The notes under the pieces were generated by a model. The model ran no database searches, was not told the DNA's origin, and saw only the letters and a program-made list of their open reading frames with translations. Positions 11,001 through 26,000 of a DNA stretch of 64,000 nt are shown here, piece after piece. Each line of letters begins with the position of its first letter. Position 1 is the stretch's first letter. A program made the translations under genes and the position numbers. The DNA is taken from the NCBI GenBank assembly GCA_023376005.1, contig CM042176.1:15641316-15705315 (forward strand), given 5' to 3'. This stretch comes from Doryteuthis pealeii (lineage: Eukaryota; Mollusca; Cephalopoda; Myopsida; Loliginidae).

Positions 11001-14000
11001 GAATTTTAAATAAGAAATGATAGACCTTTTTAAAGAATTATAGCTTAAAGTAATTATTCTTGAGTAATCAAGTGAGAGTCTCCTCCTGTTAGACCAGCAC
11101 CGAAAATCCGGAACACCAGTCCACAGGTGAAAATTCCCGTCCAACACCGAAAATCACTTCCATTATGCCCAGATCAACTCAGACCCGGAGTGGTAGTACC
11201 TATTAAAGTCCCATCTATGGGTTAAATTGATAAAAAATGAGTTTTAAAAACATGTGCTAAGAAATTGATTTTTTTAAATTGAATACCCAACAAGAATGAA
11301 TAAAACAAAAACTTCTTTGGCATAGAATAATCCAATAAGGGTTGATATACCGTAAAAATCAACCTACCAATCAACAGAAAGAATGGACTTCGCTTTTCAA
11401 AATGTTTTTAACGGTTTAAATCCTCCGGTTATCAAATCTAAAATTATCAGTATATAACCGACTTTAGGTTTCTATAATGCATGTGTTATCAGTGATACAC
11501 AAACACTGAATATGCGGTAAGGAAAGACAAGAGAAACTCATATGAATAATATATATTTTATGATATTCAAATATCTATAACTAACATACAAGAAGTTTTA
11601 CATTGATAAATCAAGAGGTCCCAAAAGGACACATAATTAATCATAATTGAACAAGCAACCACGTAGCAATATGATTTATCTCGAGAATAGAAATAAATCA
11701 CTATGTGAAGTGTGAAAAAGATCGTTCCTCATCAAAATTTCCCCCAGTCTTTTATTATGGCAAGCGACGACCAACTGGCTAGTCAATGCCTGTGGCTTCC
11801 TTTAAAAATTAAAACCGGGTTAATTCAGTTTTATTTGACAAAAATGCTGCGGTTGCTGCTGCATGCCGGGTTTTTTTTCGGGGGGGGGGTAGGTATGAAA
11901 GATGTTATTTTCTTTACATTTTACAACAGACACAAGACACTTTGAGTATTCATGGAAAATAATCTAAACATTCTTGATATTAAAACAGTTACATTATCTT
12001 TAAAATTTAGAAATTTAGTAAATAATAAAAAAAAAAAAAAAACATAACGTGCCCATATTAAATTAGTCGCAGGTTATCATATCTCTAGTTAGACATTCCT
12101 AATTCTGCTCAAAGTGTCGGAACCATCTTTATGATGTGTAGTTTAAATCGTCTTCACGGTAAAATACTTTGAAGACAGTTTGTTATAATCCACAGGTTTA
12201 ATCACTGGTGGTAATAGACAATACGTCTTACGTCTGATCTTTTTACAAATTTGAAAAAAAAAATTTAATTTTTTTTCTAAATGAAAAAAATTTTTTTTTC
12301 TAAATGAAAATTTTTTTTTTAATTTATAAATTAAAAAAAGAATTATTTTCCAAATTTAAATTTTTCCCCCCCATAGACAATACGTCTTACGTCTGATCTT
12401 TTTACAAATTTGAAAAAAAAAAATTTAATTTTTTTCTAAATGAAAAAAATTTTTTTTTTCTAAATGAAAATTTTTTTTTTAATTTATAAATTAAAAAAAG
12501 AATTATTTTCCAAATTTAAATTCCCCCCCCCATAGACAATACGTCTTACGTCTGATCTTTTTACAAATTTGAAAAAAAAAAAAATTTAATTTTTTTTCTA
12601 AATGAAAAATTTTTTTTTTTCTAAATGAAAAATTTTTTTTTTTAATTTATAAATTAAAAAAAGAATTATTTTCCAAATTTAAATTCCCCCCCCATAGACA
12701 ATACGTCTTACATCTGATCTTTTTACAAATTTGAAAAAAAAAAAATTTAATTTTTTTCTAAATGAAAAAATTTTTTTTTTTCTAAATGAAAATTTTTTTT
12801 TTAATTTATAAATTAAAAAAAAGAATTATTTTCCAAATTTAAATTCCCCCCCCCCCCATAGACAATACGTCTTACATCTGATCTTTTTACAAATTTGAAA
12901 AAAAAAAATTTTCTAAACGAAAAAAATTTTTTTTTCTTTTTCTAAATTAAATTTTTTTTCTTAATTTATAAATGAAAAAAAAAAAATTTTTTTCCAAATT
13001 TAAAAATTTTTTTTCTTTTTCTAAATTTAAATCGTTTAAACTCCCTAGGCAATTCCTCAATGCATCTTGATACAAATAATTTGTATAGAATTAATTGTTT
13101 TTAAGTATTTCTATCTAACACTATTAATTCTGTTCAATAATAATCGTTCGTTTGTACATAGATATATAGCATCAAAAAATTTAAAATGCGCTTGATTTTT
13201 TTTTCAAATACCCAAGAAGAATGAATAAACTAGGTACCACCAATTTGACCCTGTGCAATTTACCCCCCCTACATTTAACACAATGAAACTTGCAGAAAAA
13301 ATAATATTTTCTTGAAAAGATTTTTTCCATTCGAAAGAAAAAACATTAAACAAACTCCTGATGATTTTTTAAATTTTTTATCAGCTTACGAAAATAATGA
13401 AAATTATGATTGAAAAACAATGTTTTCATTTTTGCACTGTTAAATCAACTGAAATTTAACGTAGTTAAAAACAAGTTACGATAAGAGGATTTTTTAAAAA
13501 TTCTATGAAAAATCAATTAATAATCCGATTTTCCCGAAAATGTCCATAAATGTTTACCATTGGATGTAAATACATCTGAAATAGTTTTTTTCTAAAATAT
13601 ATAAGGGGAAATATTTTTTACGAGGTCTATTCCCCCCCCCCTATTTTATTTTATGAGATAAAAATAAATGACGCGTCAGAAAAATTTTTTTTCTTTTTTT
13701 CTATAAAGATAAGAGTCTGAATAACTATATCAATGAAATTGTATGAATGTACAAGGTCTAGTTTTTTGAGGAAAAATTAATGAAATCGGAAATAAAAAGT
13801 GCAAAAAAAAGTCATAATATTAATATTTCAAAACTTTTTTCTGCTTTTATAATTGGTATGTACTATATTCTATTAAATTGTCAACAAAAAAAAAAAATTT
13901 TTTAAGAAATTAATTTTTAAGAGATTTTCAATCTTTTGTGTGATTAAATATTTTTATTTTCTGCGTGAAATAAATTAAAATTTTTTTTTTTTCCTGCGTC

Positions 14001-17000
14001 AAAAAATCGAATTTTTCACGGATATTTAAAAATATGAATTTTATAATTCAGGTGCACTAAACATTGGTCCGATACGAGCTCGATTAATATTTTTAAAAGA
14101 ATTTGTAATTTTTGTTGTTGAATAGTAATGTGTGATCCTTAGAATGTACGGAAGAGCATTGCTGACATTTGTTTTACAAAGAGACGAGACGCATCTAAGT
14201 AACCAAAGTTTGTTCCTGTTAGGCTGACAGTGTTAGCGTGAAAAAAATTATTTTATTTAACTTTTTTCAATAATTAAAATAAAAAGTAAGTATAATAGAT
14301 TATTTTATCAGTTTTTCTCTTAGAAAAAATATTCAAATTTTCATTCCATACTTTTACGGGTTATCGTAAAAGGGAAATAATTAGTAACTTTTCTGTCTAT
14401 ATTACGGTCTGAAAATTACCCTTTCGCATGTAATTCGGGCAGGTTTGTTTATTTTTTAAGATAACGATGTAATTTTCCCCAATCGGATAATTTGATCTTT
14501 GAATTAACTATTTTTCTTTGTAACAACCCTGTACGATCTTTTTTTTACGAGATTTTTGATAAACAAAGTTCGGAAATATCTATTTCCGTTTTATTCAAGA
14601 TGGCATAAACGGTCTGGTGGTACCTAGAATAAACGTTTAAAATAACTCATGGCTTGATATGTCGTAAAATCCAACCAGCAAAGCAGACAAAAAATGAAAT
14701 AAACTTACCTGACAAAAGCTTCCATCCATATCCAGACCTCTCGAAAGTCATCACGAAGTTTTACTGATGACGGTACAGGTCCTTTATGAACACCGGAATG
14801 CATCATCGCTTCATTAAAAAAAAACAGACAAAAAAACAATAAAAAAACAAAACAACGGCAAAGACATCATGCAACGCAAACGTTGCTTTTTGCGCAAGAT
14901 AATATTATCTAACACAAATTTCGTTCTTGGATAGTATGCGTCATTTCTTAATATCATATATTTGCTAGTATTATTGATACTAGCAAATTTATGCACCCTC
15001 CGGGTGCAAGTATTTAAGTTTTAATATAATAAAATATCATATCAAATTAGAAAGGCTAATTAAACTGAATAAGTATGCAGATAAAAAGATTTGGAACAGA
15101 GGGGGTATGATTGAAAAATAGAACAACTTTGAAACTAACTCTTCCATCATTTACCATTACTCCAGTCTTTCATTGGTAAATTTTCCTAATTTAACTATTT
15201 AGTTAAAATAGGAAGTAAAGAATAATATTACAGTTATTTCTTCTTGTTAATGGATTTCTTTTAAGATTCATCCCAAGATTTTTGCTCATATTCAATAAGA
15301 TAAAATCAAACAATTAGAAATCAATAATACTAAGCATATATTTATTAAAATCAAATTTTTAAGATCAATATGCAAATTAGCCTTCCCTTCACACTGTAAA
15401 CCACTATTTTGTTGTATATATAAATACAATTGCATGTTAATAGTTTGTAGATATGGTCAACAGTCTTAATGATGTAAAATAATTTTTATTAATAATTGAA
15501 GTTTAAATTAAAAATAAAATCATGGAGAATGTGGTATAAATAACAAAAGGAATTGTGACTTGATTAGTAATATAGTTTCGGTTACAGATAGACAAACCCA
15601 CAATCTCCATTATAATAAGATTATTATCTTATTATAATGGAGATTGTTTGCTTTTCTGTCTGTAACCGAAACTATATCACTACTCAAGTCATAATTCCCT
15701 TTGTTATTTACGTCACATTCTTCATGATTTTATTTTTATTTAAACCTCAATTTCTAATAAAATTGTTTTACATTATTTATACTGTTAATCATATCTACAA
15801 ATGAATAATATGCAATTGTATTTATATATACACTAAAATAGCAGTTTACAGTGTGAACAGGAAGGCTTATTTGCATATTGAAATTAAAAAATTGATTTTA
15901 ATAAATATGTGCTTAGTATTATTGATTTTTAATCGTATGGTTTTATCTTAATGAATATAATCAAAAATCTCTTCAATAAATCTTAAAAGAAATCGATTAA
16001 TGAGAAGAAATAATTCTGATTTTATTCTTTACTTCCTATTTTAACTAAGTTATTAAATTAGGAAAATTTAGCAATGAAAAACGAGAGCGATAGAAGAGTA
16101 AGTTTCAGTTGTTCAATTTTCGATTATACACCCCTCTGTTTCAAATCATTTTATCTGCATTCTTATTTAGTTTCATTAGCATTTCTAATTTAATATATTC
16201 TATTAGATTAAAACTTAAATACTTGCACCCGGAGGGTGCATATATTTGCTAGTATTAATAAAAATATTATATTAATAATACAAGGTTTGTCAGAAAAGTT
16301 CCAGGACTGGTGTCACGAAAAAACTATTTCAAATCCAAACTAGAAACTTCAATGTAATCCCCCTGGAGTCTAACCTACTTTCCCACCCTTCTCTGCCACA
16401 CTTGCATGCACTCCTGAAAGGATTCTTCCGAGATTCTGCCTAACTCTGTCTTCACGGCCTTTTTAATGTTGTGAACATTCTCAAAACGAGTTCCCTTGAT
16501 GACTCCCTTGAGCTATGGGAAGAGGAAAAAAGCATATGGAGCCAGGTCGGGCAATTAGGAAGGTTGCTCCAGTACAGTGATCTTCTGGGTCAGAAACTCT
16601 CGGATACTCAGGGTAGTGTGGGCAGGTGCGTTGTCATTGTGAAGCACCCACGAGTTGTCCTGCCACATCTCTCTCGCCTCTTTTCGCGCACTGAACAAAT
16701 CAAACGCCGCAGTATCTCTTTGTAGACATGTTGGTTGATCGTCTGGCCTTGTGGCAAGAACTCGCAGTGGACGATGACCCTCACATCGAAGTTTTCTGAC
16801 ATACCTCGTATTGTTGTATTAACAACTTTGGAGGCGCATGGTCTAATGGTTAGAGTCGTAGGAAATGGACTCGTCAACGTGAGTTCAATTCCTGGACGAA
16901 GCTGTTGGCATTTCACATCGCGCTAATACCCTTGGGAAAGGTATGAATCCAATTCTCCCTCCAGCTACGTGTAAGTAGCAGGGCAGACTGGACTCTTTAA

Positions 17001-20000
17001 CCATGGCTAGGTAACCAGTCTAGGAGAAGGAAAACTCTGAATTCAAACCTGTTATACTCCACTTAAGAAATTGACCTTGTGTCGCATCCTGCTCGTGGGG
17101 AGGGGTTGGTAAATATATATTAACAAAAATAACGGAGTTTCAATAAGAGAGCAGTAGATAGAAGTTTTTTTCTTTACCATTAAATGACCTGAGCATTGGG
17201 AAAAATGGACGACTCATTATTCTGTTGCTTATCCAGGTAAGACTGCACCACTGAAATACAATAAATAAATATTGTGACACAATGGTTAAGTGAGCATACA
17301 GTCAGAGAAAAAAAAAGGAAAATAAAACGTGTTAGACACGCCGGTAAGTCCCTCAAACTCAACTTTATACACAGGAAGGACTTTATATTGTCATTCATTG
17401 CTTTATTTGCTTGTTAATAAATTGTTAGAATTAAACAAAGTTTTAATCCATTTATTTGTAGCTGTTGGCCTTAGAATTGAATGCTATACTAACACAATAA
17501 CAGGAAGGACTTTATATTGTCATTCATTGCTTTATTTGCTTGTTAATAAATTGTTAGAATTAAACAAAGTTTTAATCCATTTATTTGTAGCTGTTGGCCT
17601 TAGAATTGAATGCTATACTAACACAATAACAGGAAGGACTTTATATTGTCATTCATTGCTTTATTTGCTTGTTAATAAATTGTTAGAATTAAACAAAGTT
17701 TTAATCCATTTATTTGTAGCTGTTGGCCTTAGAATTGAATGCTATACTAACACAATAACAGGAAGGACTTTATATTGTTACTTATTGTTTTATTTGCTCG
17801 TTAATAAATTGTTAGAATTAAACAAAGTTTTAATCCATTTATTTGTAGCTCTTAGCCTTAGAATTGAATGCTATACTAACACAATAACAGGAAGGACTTT
17901 ATATTGTTACTTATTGTTTTATTTGCTCGTTAATAAATTGTTAGAATTAAACTAAGTTTTAATTCATTTATTTGTAGCTGTTGGCCTTAGAATTGAATGC
18001 TATACTAACACAATAACAGGAAGGACTTTATATTGTTACTCATTGTTTTATTTGCTCGTTAATAAATTGTTAGAATTAAACTAAGTATTAATCCATTTAT
18101 TTGTTGCTGTTAGCCTTAGAATTAAATACTATACTAACACAATACAGGTAACTTTAAATGAAAAGGAAATTTTTAACCATTGTTTGATAAATCCTTAGAG
18201 GAATGGGACTCTGGACTTAGAAAATTCTCAACAGGATGTTAATAGTTAAGTACATGATGAAGCAGAAATACCTCTCTTATTCTAAATTGGTTCCTCTAAG
18301 ATTTCTATTCTGAAATATTGGTTCCTTTGACATGTGACACAATGGTTAATTGAGAATATTGTCAGAGAAAAAAAAAGGGGGGGGAATAGAATGTGTTAAG
18401 TCCAGGCTATATGAATATGGGTGGGTGGGTGTTTGTCCTTTAAGGAGACAAAAATCAGTCAGTAAAGTTTAAGAGAATTATACAGCCATTATGAAGTTCA
18501 GCGAGTTAGAGATAATATATTTTGGTAGCTAGCTTTTAAGAGAAAATGTGTCTATTGAAAATGTGTCTAGCCTAAGTAAGGTTCTAAGTGGAGTGTTGCA
18601 TGTAATGGACTGCTCATCCACCAAGACTCCGTCCTTAAGCATCACGGGTCGCCACCCACGGCCAACAGGTGGCCCAATTTGGGGGAATCTTACCCTCTAT
18701 AGAGGTGCAGTCGGTGCATTATAACGACCCGCCGACAGGGCGGTCAAAAGTCTTCAGTGGGAACAAAGTAATAACTATACAAGAGTGAGCAGAAAAGTTT
18801 TTTTACCAATGGGATGCAAACACTTCAACACTGAAAGAAATGTTAGTTTGGTTTCTTTGTTTAATGGAATATCAACCTTAGCGGATTATTTAATGCCAAA
18901 GCCATCCTTGTAGAAGAACAGCAGTGGTACTATTTAACCCATAGCTGGAGAATGAGAGGATTCATACCTTTCCCAAGGGTATTAGTCCAAAAGTGGACAT
19001 AATAATGCGACTGGAGTTTTAACTTGCTTACTATGATGCATCCTTGTAGAAGAATAATAGTGGTACTATTTAACCCATAGCTGGGGGATGGGTTATAACT
19101 TTCCCAATTGAATTAGTCTGAAAGGACTGGGTTGTTTCTTTTGTTTGATGGCATATCAACCTTCGCGGGTTAGCTAATGCCAAAGCCTTCCTCGTAGGAG
19201 ATTATTTCAGCATCTGAGGTGGAGCGCCACACCTACCATCAGATCCCCACTTTACCGCACAGATCCCTGCGCTACTCATACGCTGAGTTGGCGAGGGCCG
19301 GTATCGATCCAAGAACCTTGTGATTCCTATCCGACACTCTACCGACTGAGCTAAACCGGCCGAAAGTGAACGTAATAGCGTGACTGGGGTTCGAACTCGC
19401 TTAATACGATGTCATGGGAAATCCCCTCTAGAAGAAGTGTGTGGACAGCAAGGGAATCCAAGCCCTGCAACACTGATGGAAGAAGTGTGTGGACCGCAAG
19501 AGGAACTATGTTGAAATATAAACCCCGTTTTGATATTTGAGTTGGTTAGTTTGCTAACTCGTGTAATCTGATCTGTGCAGTAAAGTGGGGAGCTGACGGT
19601 GGGTGTGGCGCTCCACCACAGCAAAACAAACTCCCTGGTCTAGAGCTAGCGAAAAGGGGGATAGACTCTTTTGCTGTACGGCCACTCCACCAACTCTCGC
19701 CGACGCTTTGTTTTGGGCCCCTTAGCTTAGCGGTTTCCCTCTTCTTTCCTGCTACGCAGATTGGTCCAAAATGGAGGTGCGTGGTGTAATGGTTAGAGTC
19801 ATAGGAAATGGACTCGTCGACCCGAGTTCAAATCCTGGACAAAGCTGCAGTTCACATAGCGCTAATACCCTTGGGAAAGGTATGAATCCAACTACTTAGG
19901 GTTGGGGCTTGCCATAAGGGCAATAGGGTTAAGGCAATTATATAGGTGTTAGGGCTTGGCATGACCAGCCGATTGATCGGAGGGAGCCTCTCCAACCGCC

Positions 20001-23000
20001 CAAGTAAGAGACAAAGTGGTGTGTTGCGTGTCATGGAGTGCTCAGCAACCAGGATTCTGTCTTTAAGCATCATCACCCACAGCTAACATGCGGCCACTGA
20101 TATAAATAATATATTCATTATTTTTGCACAAAAAGCAAGTTCTGGTGATAGTGAATGTGTGTATATATATTTATTTTGTCATTAATTGTTTTATTTTTGT
20201 AGTTTCCTCCGGACATTACATACACACCAACTGTCCTTTATATATGTATAGATTATTATTAAATAATCATTATTCATCCCATCTCTCCTTCCCCTCCCCT
20301 TTGAAACTCCCGCCGAACTTGGACCACATACATTTTCCCATGAGATGGAATCGTCCATAATTTTAGGGGTTATAACATGTAAAGAAGTTATATCTAAGTT
20401 GGATGGCTTAAAGTAACCTTCCAGCGTGGGTACATTGGTGTACATAAAATATTCCGACGAAGTTGTAGAACGATAACAGACTTTATTCTAGTTAGCGACG
20501 GAGATACATTTAAGACAGGAATACATATACAAATTACAAGGTACTAGATAGGTATACAAAGTAGATACATAAAGAACACAATTATAGACGTGTATAAAGA
20601 AAGTATGACTTCGTCCAACAGAAGTGATGGAGAGTCCTGAACGAATGTCACTTACTTATAGCACATAAAAGGTCTAATGTCTAACCCATTGTTTTTATGA
20701 ATAAAAAAAGAAAAGAAAAGGAAAAAGAAAAGAAAAAAGGGCCGCGAAAACGGCCATTAAAAAGAAAAAGGCAGTGAAAACGGCCATTAAAAAGAAAAAG
20801 GCAGTGAAAACGGCCATTAAAAAGAAAGGGGTCGCGAAAACGGCCATTAAAAAGAAAAAGGCAGCGAAAACGGCCATTAAAAAGAAAACGGCCATTAAAA
20901 AGAAAGGGGCCGCGAAAACGGCCATTAAAAAAAGGGGTCGCGAAAACGGCCATTAAAAAGAAAGGGGTCGCGAAAACGGCCATTAAAAAGAAAAAGGCAG
21001 TGAAAACGGCCATTAAAAAGAAAACGGCCATTAAAAAGAAAACGGCCATTAAAAAGAAAAAGGCAGCGAAAACGGCCATTAAAAGAAAAAGGTCATTAAA
21101 AAGAAATTGGGCAAGCGAAAAGAATTCATGCTTAAAGAGGTTGCCCTCAATCACAGTCCTTCTTTTCTTTAAACCAGTTTTAAAAAATAAAAAAGGGGGA
21201 GGGGGAATAGCTATACCTTACAATAACCTATTATTAGAAAGAAAATAGAAAGAAATAATTAGATACATAAAGAAAAAATATATGTGTGTGGTAGTAAGCA
21301 AACAAACACGGTCGGACTTGTAGAAGCTTTATTCTACATAGAATACAGTGGTAGATTTTTGACCAGTTTATATAAAAACCATTGTCCCCTAGCGACAGAA
21401 AACCTGCAGCAAGTGAAGATAACTCTTCCAGACCAAACAGCAGATAATTGCTACAGGGTGATAATCTATATTTTTCATAAGTGTGAACGATTTCATACCA
21501 AAAAAGTGAAGTTTACTTACTCTTAGTAGACTGGGAATATCTCTTATATAAGAAGGGACCTTTGTCTCACCTCTTCTATTAAAAGCTCGCATAATCTACA
21601 AAAGAGAATAAATATATACATTAAATAAATATATTAGAATATAGTAGCAAATATATGTACCCACCGCCAGTATGAAGAATCTGTTTTTAAGGAAGAGAGA
21701 TATATTTATGGTGGATGTATGTAAGGGCTGTTTGAAGTCTGTGTATAAAGGTCACCAGTTTGAAGTCAATAACCAATAAAATATTCAAACATTTAAAAAC
21801 ACCATAAAACAATCAAGCATATGGCATAAATAACAAAAACTCAATATTAAATAAAACAACTTGTATTGAGTAACGATTTTACAAAATGTAACGCATAATA
21901 CCAAGCAAAGTTCTTTAGGTTATCTTGTATACAAAAAGGTAATTTTGTATTTTTATTTCTTTATAACACGTAAGAAAATATGTTATAAGCATTGAGGTGA
22001 GAAAGAGAGGGTAAGAGTTCAAAGTCACACGGCAGCCAGTAGCGCGATGTACTGCAGATCTCGTAAAAGGTTGATGAAAAGAGATAGACAGATAGATATT
22101 AGTTCCTACCTTCTTAAAATTGCACGAGTTTGGTCTTACTTTAAAATGGCGTGGATTTGCTTAGATGAATGATTTCTTTCTGCTTGGAATATGAAAAAGT
22201 TGGCTATATATAGTATTTCAGTAGGCTCCAAAAAGGGGTCTATTTGATAGATTTCCTTTTATGCGCGAACGTCTCTGATTGGTTGAAATTGTACAGATTT
22301 TTATTTTTATTTTTCTCTTTTACTAGGGTGCGCAATCCCATGCGCAAACTATTCATTCTTGTCATTTGATTTTTGTTTGTTGAATTAAGAACTTCCGGTC
22401 CGCCATATATTCATAAACATGCAAAATTCCATTTTTTTAAATTAATTTTTTTTTTTTTTGTGCAAAATATAAAATTTCTAACACAAATACATACATACTT
22501 GGATATCTTTATGAAAGAAAAAAAAAGATGGCTAAATGAATATATGCCCCAGTGCATAAAAATACGGACATAGGTACCTACATATATAGCTCTTCAAAAG
22601 AACAGAGATTTCTTTATTTACAGATTCATTTTTTACTAGCAAATATATGCACCCTCCATAGGGTGCAAGTATTTAAGTTTTAATCTAATAAAATATTACA
22701 TTAAATTAGAAAGGCTTATGAAACTAACAAAGAATGCAGATAAAACGATTTGAAACAGGGGTGGGGTATAATAATAAAAAATAGAACATCTGAAACTTAC
22801 TCTTTCATCACTCACGTCTTTCATTGCTAAATTTTCCTAATTTAACTATTTAGTTAAAATAGGAAGTAAAGAATAACATTAAAGTTATTTCTTCTTGTTA
22901 ATGGATTTCTTTTAAGATTTATCTCTCAGATTTTTTGCTCATATTTGTGGCGAGCCGGAAGTTCATACTTCGACAGACAGAAGTCGAATGACAAAAATGG

Positions 23001-26000
23001 GAATTGCGCATCTTAGTAAAATAAAATTTAAAATAAAATTCGTAAAATTCAACCAATCAGAGGCGTTCCCGCTTAAAAAGAAAAATTACCGAATAGAGCC
23101 TCGCGGAGCCTATCCAGAATTATAAAAAAGCCAACTTTTCGGATCCTAACCAGAAAGATCTCACTTGTCTAAGGGAATTCACGTCACCCTTTTTAAGAAC
23201 ATTTCGCTTACATGCTGAAGGTATCTATCTATCTATCTCCTTGAATAACCTATGCTTTCGGAGATAAACCTTAGATTCATTCAACTTATGCCTGACTGCT
23301 TTTGAGTTGACTCTAAACTTTCGCCTTTTCTTTCTCACTTTTGAATTGTAAAATATTATCTTACATTTTACATTTGAACTTTAAAAAAAGAACTTTTGGC
23401 GGAACCTCGCCCAGTATTAGATGCTACCTTTTTGGATACATTTTGTTAATACAATTTTGTTTGTTTAATCAAGAGTTTTGTCTTCTATGCCATTGTGCTT
23501 GATTGTTTTATGGTCTTTAAATGTTTGAATACTTTTATTGAATATTGACATCAAACTGCCCTACCTATCACCATATATTCATTAAAATAAAACCAAATAA
23601 TTAGAAATCAATAATATTAAGCACATATTTATTAAAATCAAATGTTTAGTATCAATGTTAGTATTTACACTGTAAACTGCTATTTTGTTGTATATATAAA
23701 TACAATTGCATGTTATCACTCATTTAGTTAATGACATTTTAACTAGGCTACACTCACACAATTGTTGTATACCCTTTCTTACTTCTTACTTCTGGTCGTA
23801 TTTTCTTCTGGCCGGCTTTGGTTCTATCTTCTAACATTTTGACTTGGTCTGATCTAGCGTCTCTGATCTTCTAAGGTCTGGTTTTCTATTGCTATGTTCC
23901 TGCTGGCTGGTCGTCCTGGATTCATTTCTTAGTCTTGTTACCAAGACATTCATCAACCACAAGAACATATTGCTTATACAAACTTTTATTTCCTTAACTA
24001 TACATTTCATGTAACTAAATATCTGACTAACATAGCGCGCGTGAGTTCCAGTTTTAGGCAGGACCTAAAATGGTCGACTTCTCTGCCTGTCTAACTGAAA
24101 ACTGGGGACCGAATAGGTCCCACGTGACTTCACGTATTTTGGCGGGCTTCTGTAATTTTCCATTGAAGGACCCGGTCATGGTATGAAAAGGGTCATCCCC
24201 TCAGAATTACAGGGGACCGACAATAATCTTATGCAACCGCATAGATTATGTAACACAATGACTAACGCAATAATGTCGGAAAAATTATAGTTGACTGTTA
24301 TGTTTTTAACATACAGATGAAATTATATGGAGGATAGGTATGATAATGCAAGACCAGGTTGTTATAAAATTAACAAGGATTTATTAAAACACAGAGTAGA
24401 AAATGCTTCTAACTCTCAAGCGAACTAAACCATGAACTGAACGCTGCGTTCAAAACATACAATGTAAACAAAACGCTTTGACTGATGAAAGGGAAGCAAC
24501 TCTATTTTTGTTTTAAGTCTATTTCGTTAGGTGTTCCTAACATTGACTTATCTCCCCCTGCCACCAAGGGTCGAATCGCCAATATACGATACTGATGAAA
24601 GGGAAGCAACTCTATTTTTGTTTTAAGTCTATTTCGTTAGGTGTTCCTAACATTGACTTATCTCCCCCTGCCACCATGGGGTGAATCGCCAATATACGAT
24701 ATTGGCGCCAAAATTAAACCCCTTCACTTATCAGATGAGCTTTCACCAGGCGAGATGCGATTTTCAAGCTCTCGATATCAACAGCGAGTAGAATAGTATT
24801 CTAGCGCTCACCTTCACCATCAAACAGCGAGTGGGTCATCCAGTGCAACCCTTACCTTTACCTCACTCTCAGCAAATGCCACTAAATTTGCAACCCCCTT
24901 TTTTGTACCTTTAATCTTCAACTGTTGTTTTCGTCTTCTTTCATCCAAAATTACTTGCTTACCATCGGGAAATTTTTAGAGTCTTGAAATATCTCTCAAT
25001 TTCACACACTCACACACTCATTCAGTTAATGATACTTTAACTTACTAACTCACTAATTCTTTAACTTGTGGGGATTAAAATAAAAATTAAATTAAAATGA
25101 GAAAAAAAACAACAAACTCACATGAGCCTTCACCGGAAGAACCCTCTCCGCATGTACGACAATAAGGACTGTCACCCCACCCCCAAAAGAATATCTCGGT
25201 CTTTCGAGTTGAGGCCTTAATTGAGTGTAGTCGCTTCCTCCGTCAGGGAAATATCCCCTTGTCATGGTCGACTATGACCCGGTCAATAAAGCCTAAGTCA
25301 CAAAACTACCTCCTGCTTTTGTCTCTTTCCTTTTGTTCCTTAAATTCCTTCTTTTCAGCACGACCATCAAATGAGTTGGGGTTAAAAGCAAAAATCCTAA
25401 AAACACTCACCAAGAATACCAGCTACATTTAAACCATAGAACTCCCCAAACCTTCATCCTATCCCATAAACTCACTCACACTGACTCAATAATAACTTAA
25501 TCACTCACTCACTCATTCACTCACCCATTCATTCATCCATTCTATAATTCATTCTTTCTATCCAATATTTTTTCTCACTCACACTCACTCATTCACTCAC
25601 TCACTCACCCACTCGCCCAATCACTCACTTACTCATCAACTCACTCACTCACTCCTACTTGCTCACTCACTCCCTCACACATTCATCAACTCACTCACTC
25701 ACTCATTCATTCATTCACTCACTTCTTCATTCATCCATTCTATAATTCGTTCTTTCTATCCAATCTTTTTTTCTCACTCACTCACACTCACTCACTCATT
25801 CACTCAATCACTCACTCACTCATCAACTCACTTACCCACTCACTCACCCAATCACTCACTTACTCATCAACTCACTCACCCACTCACTCACTCATTCACT
25901 CATACTTACTTGCTCACTCACACATCAACTCACTCACTCACTCTCTCATTCATTCACTCACTTCCTCATTCATCCATTCTATGATTCTTTCTTTCTGTTC

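Noticed and set aside
12214..13025. Possible CRISPR-like array (regular repeats)
   Set aside because: Units are contiguous tandem repeats of about 160 bp without unique spacers, in an animal genome.
19296..19362. Functional tRNA gene on the minus strand
   Set aside because: A and B boxes are recognisable, but the B box is altered and the acceptor stem does not close. A SINE body follows.
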